Shown piece by piece: positions 1 through 5,706 of a stretch of 7,424 bases of DNA. Every line of letters begins with the position of its first letter. The stretch's first letter is position 1. The stretch covers positions 1 to 7,424 of the forward strand of contig CACAUH010000064.1 of NCBI GenBank assembly GCA_902535565.1. Direction: 5' to 3'. The position numbers were made by a program, and so were the translations under genes. Source of the stretch: an uncultured Bacteroidota bacterium (GTDB taxonomy: Bacteria; Bacteroidota; Bacteroidia; Flavobacteriales; UA16). The notes beneath the pieces were generated by a model, which was not told where the DNA came from, ran no database searches, and saw only the letters and a program-made list of their open reading frames with translations.

Positions 1-621
1 CTGCCAACGCCTTCTGATGGTACCCGAGATGCGATCCCCTTCAATTTGGCTGTCTCCATAGTGGAGGACCTGCACAGGCTCGCCGTTTTCCAGTTTGGCA
101 AACAGGCGGTGGAAGGCGGCCTTTTCATCTTCGGGAATGCGGATGCGCAGGCTCCCGGGAATCCAGTCCTTGGCACTGGGGGGTGACAGCGAATCCGATC
201 TCGGGGTGGTCGCCGGCGGGGTTGACTTGTCCAACGCAGTGGAGGCCACCGGAAGGGTGGAGTCAGGAGGTGTGTATGAGCCCAAGGCGAACGTGTCTGC
301 GGGTTCGGCGTTTGGGGCGGTGGACACATCTCCAACGGCGACGGTGTCTTGGGCTTCGATTGCAGAGAGTTGTTGCTCATAGCGTTCCAGCAAGTTCTCC
401 ACGTCTTCGGGCTTCCAGCGGAGCACGATGTCGGGCTCGGTTTTGGGCGACATCCAATGGGCCCATGCAGCTGGCATTTCGATGCGGATGGCCTGCCCGG
501 CGATGGTCCATCCTCCCTCAGGGCAGAGGCGAATCAGAACGGCGCAGGCCAGAGCCACCGGCAAGAGGATGGCCAGCGGCCTCCAGCGGGCATCGCGGGG
601 TGTTGGCGGTGTCTCGTTCAA
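1..621 (-). CDS. Membrane-anchored SGNH/GDSL-type hydrolase, N-terminal part (runs off left edge)
   Basis: Seen: an open frame of 207 codons without a stop from 621 to the window edge. The only start codon after the upstream in-frame stop (663-661) that precedes the hydrophobic segment is TTG at 621-619. It overlaps the TGA of the preceding gene as TTGA. Residues 16-32 form one hydrophobic segment after an Arg-rich start, so the protein is probably an inner-membrane anchor facing the periplasm. Residues about 95-150 are a Pro/Ser/Thr/Asp-rich linker. Near the edge is HYGDSQIEGDRI (187-198), which fits block I of SGNH hydrolases, with Ser191 as the predicted nucleophile. Known: Bacteroidota proteins with this YGDSQ-type motif are annotated as SGNH/GDSL hydrolases, and some are neighbours of MBOAT acyltransferases. 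Inferred: an esterase acting on cell-wall or surface-polymer acyl groups. The remaining catalytic blocks lie outside the window, so activity cannot be judged. Confidence 0.72.
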   Translation of the reverse strand, partial: MNETPPTPRDARWRPLAILLPVALACAVLIRLCPEGGWTIAGQAIRIEMPAAWAHWMSPKTEPDIVLRWKPEDVENLLERYEQQLSAIEAQDTVAVGDVSTAPNAEPADTFALGSYTPPDSTLPVASTALDKSTPPATTPRSDSLSPPSAKDWIPGSLRIRIPEDEKAAFHRLFAKLENGEPVQVLHYGDSQIEGDRISGTIRRRWQ

Positions 622-1988
622 CGGATGGGAATTCGAATGCGCATGTCCGGCTGAAGTTTGTCAGGACGCACGTCGTTGATGTCGAGTAGGTCAGCGAGGC
701 TCACCCCGGGATGGGATTTGGCAATGGACCAATAGGACTCGCCAGGTTGCACGGTATACCAGGTCCAACTTGAATTTCCTGCACTTGATGGGGTCTGGGC
801 GGCCCGTCGCGCTGGCACCGGTGGGGGTTGGATTCCGCCACGGATGTCCAGGGTTTGTCCGGCCCGAATCAAATCGCCATCCAGTCCGTTCCAGCGACGA
901 AGGGCTTCAATTCGGACCCCGAATCGCCGTGCGATGGTGCCCAGAACATCCCCGGGGCGAACCGTATAAGACCACATTTGTTGGTTCACATCAGGACGCG
1001 TCGCTTGACACCACGCCATCTCGGATGCACCATCCAGCCAAGCCGAGTGCACGCGGATGGAGGGACGGAGGGGGGTGATTCCGATGGAGTCTGTCGTAAA
1101 CCAAGGGTTCTCGTTTCTCAAGGCCCTCAAGTTCCAATTCGATGTGCGGTGGTGGCTGAAATAAAGGGGCCCTTCTTCTTGGCAGGCAAACGGCGTCCAC
1201 TGCCGTTCGCGCAAGGCCCAGAGGGCGTGAAGCCGGTCCCTGCGGAAATTGCGGTCCACCTGAATCATCACACGCAACAGGTGGAGCCAACCGAGCAAGT
1301 CGGAATCGAGAGCTTCTGCGTCAAAGGTGCTGCTGGCCGCTTGGCCCCGCACAAAGGCCAGAACCTGATGCAACGGCGAATCGGGGAACTGGGCTTGAAC
1401 TTGGCGAATGTGCTGGCAAGCCGCCCTCGCCATGCTTTCTGGCACATGGCGTTCGTCCCATCCCCTCCGGATGGCCAGGCCGAGCGAAAGGCCTGTGGGA
1501 ACGTCCATGGCCCATGGCCCTGCGCGTCGGCCTGGTCCATAATAGCTGCCATCCCAGCCTGTGAGCACCATGGGAAGGACAGCCCATTCCAATGGAAGCC
1601 CAGCCTGCTCAAGTGCCAACTCCATGGCAGGACGAAGGCGATCTCCAGACGCTTCGACCAACTGGAAGCGCCGCATGCCATCTTCCAGAAGTCGCTCCAG
1701 TGCCCGGTCTGCATGGTGTTCTGCGAGGGGAAGGGAACCAAGTTCGGCGGTCAACCTCTCGGCCCACGGACTGAAGCCTCGAAGCCCATCGGCGATCAAC
1801 TCCGGTTGCCTTGCTTCCAGAACGCACCCCGGTTCGAGTTCCTCAAGATCGGCGACCCATGGTGCCTCTTCGAAGGCGGAGACCATCGTCGACCAGCGGG
1901 ACAAATCGGGCTGGGCATTCAACAGTCCGACCCACATTAAAGCAGGTAGGAATGGGATGATATCCTTGCTTGCGGTGAAAATCGACAT
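618..1988 (-). CDS. Secreted MltD-like protein with two LysM repeats, transglycosylase domain apparently degenerate
   Basis: The product has 456 residues from ATG at 1988; a TTG two codons upstream is possible but less likely. Residues 1-25 form a signal peptide ending LLNA before QPD. Residues about 129-216 follow the MltD/SLT pattern: LPLEWAVLPMV (131-141), AGPWAMDVPTG (156-166, where active enzymes have AGLWQFMPGTG) and DERHVPES. The catalytic Glu expected after the LPMV segment is Leu142, and the AYNxGxG motif reads LAFVRGQ (210-216). Two LysM repeats follow, at about 339-384 (YTVRPGDVLGTIARRFGV) and 409-454 (YTVQPGESYWSIAKS), joined by a Pro/Ala/Ser linker. LysM binds N-acetylglucosamine-containing glycans such as peptidoglycan. 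The inferred role is a non-catalytic wall-binding or scaffold protein in the periplasm. It is the first visible gene of a pair with the SGNH hydrolase, with stop and start overlapping. LysM assignment is secure; loss of lytic activity is inferred. Confidence 0.85.
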   Translation of the reverse strand: MSIFTASKDIIPFLPALMWVGLLNAQPDLSRWSTMVSAFEEAPWVADLEELEPGCVLEARQPELIADGLRGFSPWAERLTAELGSLPLAEHHADRALERLLEDGMRRFQLVEASGDRLRPAMELALEQAGLPLEWAVLPMVLTGWDGSYYGPGRRAGPWAMDVPTGLSLGLAIRRGWDERHVPESMARAACQHIRQVQAQFPDSPLHQVLAFVRGQAASSTFDAEALDSDLLGWLHLLRVMIQVDRNFRRDRLHALWALRERQWTPFACQEEGPLYFSHHRTSNWNLRALRNENPWFTTDSIGITPLRPSIRVHSAWLDGASEMAWCQATRPDVNQQMWSYTVRPGDVLGTIARRFGVRIEALRRWNGLDGDLIRAGQTLDIRGGIQPPPVPARRAAQTPSSAGNSSWTWYTVQPGESYWSIAKSHPGVSLADLLDINDVRPDKLQPDMRIRIPIR

Positions 1989-2054
1989 GGACAAACACGA
2001 AGATGGTTGTGCAAGAGGTGTAACTTATGGTCTTCTGCCTTGTTGTTGCCCCCA
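1989..2054. other. Divergent intergenic region between LysM protein and hybrid kinase
   Basis: These 66 bases separate the two divergent ATG starts and must hold, or lie very near, the 5' signals of both genes. The closest thing to a Bacteroidota -7 element (TAnnTTTG) on the plus strand is TAACTTAT at 2021-2028. A TTG lies only 11 bases upstream of it, which is too close for the usual -33 element. No convincing promoter was found on the minus strand, and no strong inverted repeat that would mark an operator. Neither start has a clear Shine-Dalgarno sequence, which is common in this phylum. Confidence 0.5.
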
Positions 2055-3659
2055 ATGAGTACCCATTCCATCCACGAACTGGACCAGTCCGAGCGAATTG
2101 CGGGACTGGAGGCCGAGTTGCGCGAGCTCCAGAAGGCCAATGCGCGGTATGAGGACATCATGTCCAACATGGCATTGGGCATTCTCGAGGTAGATATCGA
2201 CGAAAAGATTCTGAGGGCCAACCCGAAGTTTTGCCAAATCGTGGGCCACACCGAGGCAGAACTGTTGGGGAAGAGCGCATCTGATGTTTTGCTCGAAGGC
2301 ACCGAGCTGGACAGGATGAATCAGAGAAATAAGGAGCGCAGCGACGGAAAGTCCGGCACGTATGAGCTGTCCATTCGAACCAAGGAGGGAGCGACGAAAT
2401 GGTTGATGATAAGCGCTGTCCCACTGTATGACTCCGCGGGTAAGGTCATCGGCTCGATGGGCATTCACCAGGACATCACGGACAGGAAAAATGTAGAAGA
2501 AGAACTGAGGTCATCAAAGAATGTGGCTGAAGCCGCACAGCGTTCTGAGCGGGAGTTTTTGACCAGAATGAGCCATGAAATTCGGACCCCCATGAATGCA
2601 ATCATGGGCATGGCCGATTTACTGGGAGAGACGCACCTTGATTCCGTTCAGAAGAACCTCTTGTCGGCCATCGAAGGGGGAGGTGCTGTGCTGAAGCAAT
2701 TGCTAGATGACGTTTTGGACTTGGCCAAGTTGGAGGCAGGGCAGCGGCAATGCAGTCCCACTTCTGTGGAATTGGATTCACTGTTTCGACGGGTCGTCTC
2801 GATGTTTCGGCCGGCATTGAGCGACAAAGGGGTGGAGATCAGGATGGAATTGGATACTTCAGTCCGGTCTGCATGGAAAGTGGATGCAGCCATCGTGACC
2901 CAGGTGCTGATGAATGCCTTGGGGAATGCAGTGAAGTTCACCGATGCCGGACGCATCACCCTTGGGGCGAGGGTGACTGGCGAAATGAATGGGCAAGCAC
3001 ATTTGGAAATCCTCGTACAAGACACGGGGATGGGGATTCGAAAAGACGAGCTCGCCCATGTTTTTGAACGGTTCCAGCAGGCCACCAACCGTGAGGTTCG
3101 GCACGGCGGCACGGGCCTGGGCTTGGCCATCGTGAAGGAGCTGTGTGTGTTGCACGGCGGTGATGCCATGGTTGAAAGTCGACTTGGTGAGGGAAGCACA
3201 TTCCGGTTTACGTTCGCCGTTGAGCGGGCCATTGGAGCATCGTCAGTTTCGGGGGAACCCAGCGAGTTCAATTGGGCAGGGAAACGGGTGCTGGTGGCGG
3301 AGGACAATCCAGTTAACCGATTCTTCATCGATTCGTTGCTCCGCATGTGGAAGGTGGACGTGCAATGTGTCGAAAATGGACGTGAAGCACTAGACGCGAT
3401 GGTTTCTTCGCCTTTCGATATGGTGTTTATGGACATTCAAATGCCAGAAATGGACGGTTTAGAGGCCACCCGGCAATACCGGCTTTGGGAAAATGAAGCG
3501 TCCCGGTCAAGGATGCCCATTGTGGCACTGAGTGCGTTTGCATTCGACCATGACCGGAAGGAAGCATTGGCATCAGGAATGGATGCCCATGTGTCCAAAC
3601 CGTTTACTAGGGAAGAGTTGAAAGCGGTTTGCAATCGTTTTATGGTGTCCGTTTTGTAG
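2055..3659 (+). CDS. Soluble hybrid sensor histidine kinase (PAS-HisKA-HATPase-receiver)
   Basis: The product has 534 residues from ATG at 2055. A TTG at 2007 would add 16 residues, without features, that run into the divergent promoter region. Domains in order: a charged coiled coil (about 8-36), a PAS domain (37-144, ending GIHQDITDRK), a second helix (145-165), HisKA with MSHEIRTPMN and the phospho-acceptor His174, HATPase_c, and a receiver. The HATPase has an N box with Asn287 and Asn291, a G1 box DTGMGI (323-328), an F box VFERF (336-340) and a G2 box GGTGLGLAI (351-359). The receiver (about 410-534) has acidic Glu416/Asp417, phospho-acceptor Asp460 in MDIQMPEMDG, Ser493 and Lys515 in SKPF. 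All phosphotransfer residues are intact. There is no signal peptide or membrane segment, so it senses in the cytoplasm through the PAS domain. Its ligand is unknown. No output or DNA-binding domain is present, so an Hpt protein or response regulator elsewhere, or a protein partner, is inferred. Confidence 0.95.
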   Translation: MSTHSIHELDQSERIAGLEAELRELQKANARYEDIMSNMALGILEVDIDEKILRANPKFCQIVGHTEAELLGKSASDVLLEGTELDRMNQRNKERSDGKSGTYELSIRTKEGATKWLMISAVPLYDSAGKVIGSMGIHQDITDRKNVEEELRSSKNVAEAAQRSEREFLTRMSHEIRTPMNAIMGMADLLGETHLDSVQKNLLSAIEGGGAVLKQLLDDVLDLAKLEAGQRQCSPTSVELDSLFRRVVSMFRPALSDKGVEIRMELDTSVRSAWKVDAAIVTQVLMNALGNAVKFTDAGRITLGARVTGEMNGQAHLEILVQDTGMGIRKDELAHVFERFQQATNREVRHGGTGLGLAIVKELCVLHGGDAMVESRLGEGSTFRFTFAVERAIGASSVSGEPSEFNWAGKRVLVAEDNPVNRFFIDSLLRMWKVDVQCVENGREALDAMVSSPFDMVFMDIQMPEMDGLEATRQYRLWENEASRSRMPIVALSAFAFDHDRKEALASGMDAHVSKPFTREELKAVCNRFMVSVL

Positions 3660-3752
3660 TTGTCCGAAGGCTAAGCATCGATATTTAAATCGCCCATTAA
3701 TGTCGACGAAAACTCAAAATAAATAGACAAAACGTATTTCTGTCTTGCTATA

Positions 3753-3780
3753 TTGGCTTGTAATGTGTAAATTAACCTTG
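3753..3780 (+). promoter_or_regulatory. Possible Bacteroidota-type promoter
   Basis: TTG at 3753-3755 and TAACCTTG at 3773-3780 are separated by 17 bases. They resemble the Bacteroidota primary-sigma pattern of a TTG-containing -33 element and a TAnnTTTG -7 element, with one mismatch at the fifth base of the latter. The surrounding DNA is AT-rich. Transcription would begin near 3785-3790, just before the first hairpin, about 155 bases ahead of the RNase H-like gene. Such short motifs arise by chance often, so this is a candidate only. Confidence 0.3.
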
Positions 3781-3785
3781 TGGTT

Positions 3786-3866
3786 GACAGGCACTTCCTT
3801 CGGGAAGTTCAATCACAGTTGTGAATCGTAGAGAAGCACCCGCAACGGCGGGTGTTTCCATTTTAT
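3786..3866 (+). ncRNA. Candidate structured small RNA or 5' leader
   Basis: Downstream of the possible promoter are two strong hairpins. The first pairs ACTTCC (3793-3798) with GGAAGT (3803-3808) around TTCG. This gives the very stable C(UUCG)G tetraloop in RNA. A weak CAC-AGTT-GTG hairpin sits between (3814-3823). The second strong hairpin has an 11-bp stem (3833-3858) and is followed by short T runs. The layout of promoter, hairpins and terminator-like end suggests an RNA of about 75-80 bases. If the last stem does not terminate, it would be the leader of the gene starting at 3943. It matches no RNA family I recognise. The boundaries are inferred. Confidence 0.3.
3833..3858 (+). terminator. 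Strong hairpin, possible intrinsic terminator
   Basis: GAAGCACCCGC (3833-3843) pairs with GCGGGTGTTTC (3848-3858) over 11 positions, with a single G-T wobble and the four-base loop AACG. The T tract that follows is poor (TTTCCATTTTA, overlapping the stem end), with a second run of five T at 3871-3875. It could end the candidate small RNA, or stop read-through from the kinase gene 173 bases upstream. The weak T tract keeps the call tentative. Confidence 0.35.
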
Positions 3867-3942
3867 GGCCTTTTTGGCAAGTTGTGGACAAGCCAAATTC
3901 GGTCCGTCAGGTGTCGGCACATCTACGGGGTAACTTGATGGC

Positions 3943-4416
3943 ATGGACGGTGACAGATCGGCGCGCAGCTTCAAAACCATGGGTGGCATACGGACCTTCG
4001 ATGTCTGTGAATATGTGCGCGAGATGAAGGCGTCCGGGCACACGTTCGAACTTCATGTGGGTTGCGACAGCCAGAATCACAGGAGTTACACAGTATACGT
4101 AACCACGGTGGTTTTTCGCTTTCCCAGGTCGGGAGCCCACGTCATCTATCGGAAGGAAAAAGTGCCCAAAATCAAGGACCTTTGGACCAAGCTTTGGGGA
4201 GAGACAGAACGGTCCGTGGCGCTGGCAAACCTTCTGCGCGAAGAGGCACAGGCCCATGTGGAGCAAATAGACTTGGACTTCAACACAGATCCCGCCCATC
4301 CGTCAAATAAGGTGCTCAGCGCTTCAGCCGGTTATGTCCAATCATTGGGTTTTCAAAGCGGAGCAAAACCTGGCCTGCTGATGGCCGCATGGGCGGCAGA
4401 CGCCCTCTGTCAATGA
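3943..4416 (+). CDS. YkuK-family RNase H-like protein (DUF458)
   Basis: The product has 157 residues. The N-terminal stretch FKTMGGIRTFDVCEYV matches the usual start of this family, which supports ATG 3943 over the internal ATG at 3979. The first core strand carries the family signature HVGCDSQNHRSYTVYVTTV, with Asp42 as the likely metal-binding acid. It is followed by VIYRKEKVPKI, WGETERSVALA (Glu87 and Glu89) and IDLDFNTDP (Asp110 and Asp112). The end is SNKVLSASAGYVQSLGF and AKPGLLMAAWAADALCQ, with Asp153. The last motif usually reads closer to KPDAWAASYAADALC in relatives as I recall them, so Gly143 replaces an acidic residue here. Known: the family has an RNase H-like fold, is predicted to be a nuclease and is of unclear physiological role. 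It is a cytoplasmic protein. Its stop overlaps the start of the next gene as ATGA, so the two are probably translated together. Confidence 0.85.
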   Translation: MDGDRSARSFKTMGGIRTFDVCEYVREMKASGHTFELHVGCDSQNHRSYTVYVTTVVFRFPRSGAHVIYRKEKVPKIKDLWTKLWGETERSVALANLLREEAQAHVEQIDLDFNTDPAHPSNKVLSASAGYVQSLGFQSGAKPGLLMAAWAADALCQ

Positions 4417-4895
4417 GAGCGCCTTGTGAATTTCGTTCCGAGGTCAAGGTGGCCGCTCCGGTAGAGACGGTGTGGGCCTTTTTTCAGACCGCGCAGAATC
4501 TCGGTGCCATGACGCCACCGAACCAAAAGTTGCATATAGGGGAAGGGGGAGAGACACCCCTGCACCCTGGACTGGAGGTGCACATTTCTGTGTCGCCCCT
4601 CCCGGGCATCCGAACGGGCTGGTTAACCCGGATTGAAGAGGTGCATCCGCCAAATGAAACCGAAGGGCATCCTTGGTTTCGCGACACCCAGCTTCGAGGA
4701 CCGTTTGCATTGTGGAACCACCGGCACGATTTCACCCCACTCCCGGGGGGGTGCAAGGTGACCGATGTCCTTCAATACCGCCTTCCCTTTGGGCGCTTGG
4801 GACATGCTGTGGCGGGGCGCTGGGTGCGGGCCCAAATGGATGCCTTGTTTGACTACCGAAAGCAGCAGATGTACAGTCGGTTTGGCGCCCTTTGA
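4413..4895 (+). CDS. SRPBCC-superfamily (START-like) ligand-binding protein
   Basis: The product has 160 residues from ATG 4413, which overlaps the preceding stop (ATGA). An in-frame ATG at 4389 would add eight residues inside the upstream gene and is less likely. The opening FRSEVKVAAPVETVWAFFQTAQNLGAM is the typical first strand and helix of the SRPBCC fold. The segment FRDTQLRGPFALWNHRHDF (89-107) and then DVLQYRLPFGRLG (118-130) match a subgroup often annotated as SRPBCC or cyclase/dehydrase-like proteins, related to the extra domain of YfcH-type proteins. The C-terminal helix, ending in FDYRKQQM, closes the hydrophobic pocket. There is no signal peptide, so it is cytoplasmic. Ligand and function are unknown; a small hydrophobic molecule is the usual guess for the fold. 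Coupling to the YkuK-like gene is by position only. Confidence 0.8.
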   Translation: MRAPCEFRSEVKVAAPVETVWAFFQTAQNLGAMTPPNQKLHIGEGGETPLHPGLEVHISVSPLPGIRTGWLTRIEEVHPPNETEGHPWFRDTQLRGPFALWNHRHDFTPLPGGCKVTDVLQYRLPFGRLGHAVAGRWVRAQMDALFDYRKQQMYSRFGAL

Positions 4896-4984
4896 ATAGG
4901 TTTCGAATTGGGTTTTGTGCATTGCGTCAGTCGACTCGCGGCCATCGCCTTCCTCGCGCGCATCGGACACCTTAACTTCGTAAG

Positions 4985-5689
4985 GTGATTGGGGTTTTGC
5001 GTATTCGTCTAGCTGCATTGCTTGTCTTCGGCCTTTCGGCAGCTTTCGCGCATGCCCAACAATTCAGCATATCGCCAACGGACAGTTTGGTCGAGGAGTT
5101 TCCCACCGACAGCTTGACCCGGATTTTTCAATTGGATTTCCCCAACGCGACATCGGACTCCCTTGGCCTGACATGGCGCCGGATTGGGGGAGGGTGGACA
5201 GAAGGGTGGGATGTCAACCTCTGCGACTTTGGAGAGTGCTATACCGGTGTGCCTTCCGATGCCGATATGATGCCTATGCCGCCAGATGGGTCGGCCTTCC
5301 TGAAGCTGATTGTCAATTCCCTCGAATTGGAGGGGAGTTGCTTTCTGCACTTTTGGGTGTGGCCGACCGGCAATCAGGATGCCTTGGTTAATGTCTATTT
5401 CGACCTCCAAAATGGCGGCGTGAATGCCATTGATTCCTTTCAGCCATTGGAAGCACCATGGGCCTATCCCAACCCCATTATCTCTGGACAAACCGTGACC
5501 TTGGACGGTTTGAATACCCCATTTTCGCCATCCGCCGTGCAACGCTTCGGGCCGGATGGGAAGTTTCACCTTTGTGATCCGTCGGCAACCCCGTCGGGAT
5601 GGACCCTGTCAACCACAGGCTGGCCCGCAGGCCAGCACTGGATACAGTGGTCCGATTCTCGGCCCCCCGTTCGACTGATCGTGGAATGA
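4985..5689 (+). CDS. Small secreted protein with T9SS type A C-terminal sorting domain
   Basis: The product has 234 residues from GTG 4985; a TTG at 4997 is an alternative start. Residues 1-24 are a clear signal peptide (RIRLAALLVFGLSAAFAHA before QQF). The N-terminal half (25-150) is a beta-rich extracellular domain with the pattern WRRIGGGW...GWDVNLCDFGECY. This is a common architecture in Bacteroidota exported proteins, with Cys80, Cys85 and Cys119 possibly forming disulfides. The C-terminal part begins at AYPNPIISGQTVTLDGL (160-176) and ends GQHWIQWSDSRPPVRLIVE. This is the usual layout of the type IX sorting domain, which is recognised at the outer membrane and removed by the PorU sortase. 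PTDSL occurs twice, at 31-35 and 40-44. It may be released or anchored to the surface; function is unknown. The 89 bases before it hold no convincing promoter or terminator. The next gene starts 17 bases downstream. Confidence 0.8.
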   Translation: MIGVLRIRLAALLVFGLSAAFAHAQQFSISPTDSLVEEFPTDSLTRIFQLDFPNATSDSLGLTWRRIGGGWTEGWDVNLCDFGECYTGVPSDADMMPMPPDGSAFLKLIVNSLELEGSCFLHFWVWPTGNQDALVNVYFDLQNGGVNAIDSFQPLEAPWAYPNPIISGQTVTLDGLNTPFSPSAVQRFGPDGKFHLCDPSATPSGWTLSTTGWPAGQHWIQWSDSRPPVRLIVE

Positions 5690-5706
5690 CCTGCAAACAC
5701 AGAACC

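Larger units (their letters stand above)
3660..3942. other. AT-rich intergenic region with clustered hairpins
   Basis: No gene is supported in these 283 bases. The first part, to about 3780, is much richer in A and T than the flanking genes. It contains a weak dyad around CGATATTTAAATCG at 3679-3692. The second part holds three separate inverted repeats: 3793-3808, 3833-3858 and 3873-3897. The last pairs TTTGGC (3873-3878) with GCCAAA (3892-3897), plus an inner TTG/CAA pair around a TGGA loop. Short open frames here, on either strand, look random and overlap the next gene out of frame. Confidence 0.6.

Noticed and set aside
828..1940. A 370-codon open frame on the plus strand opposite the LysM gene
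   Set aside because: It is the complement of a gene with a clear signal peptide and LysM repeats. Its own translation shows no known motif or plausible protein composition.
2007..2054. TTG start at 2007 for the hybrid kinase
   Set aside because: The added 16 residues show no conserved feature and use up most of the divergent promoter region. ATG at 2055 directly precedes the natural N-terminal coiled coil.
3679..3692. Near-palindrome CGATATTTAAATCG after the kinase gene as a terminator
   Set aside because: The stem is only four base pairs with an AT-only centre and no T tract, too weak for an intrinsic terminator.
3813..4043. Short open frames on both strands across the intergenic region and start of the YkuK-like gene
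   Set aside because: They overlap the supported gene in other frames, have no recognisable features, and would cover the hairpin cluster.
4973..4980. TAACTTCG resembling a Bacteroidota -7 element just before the small T9SS protein
   Set aside because: No TTG lies at a suitable distance upstream, and the start codon follows within five bases, leaving no room for a normal leader.
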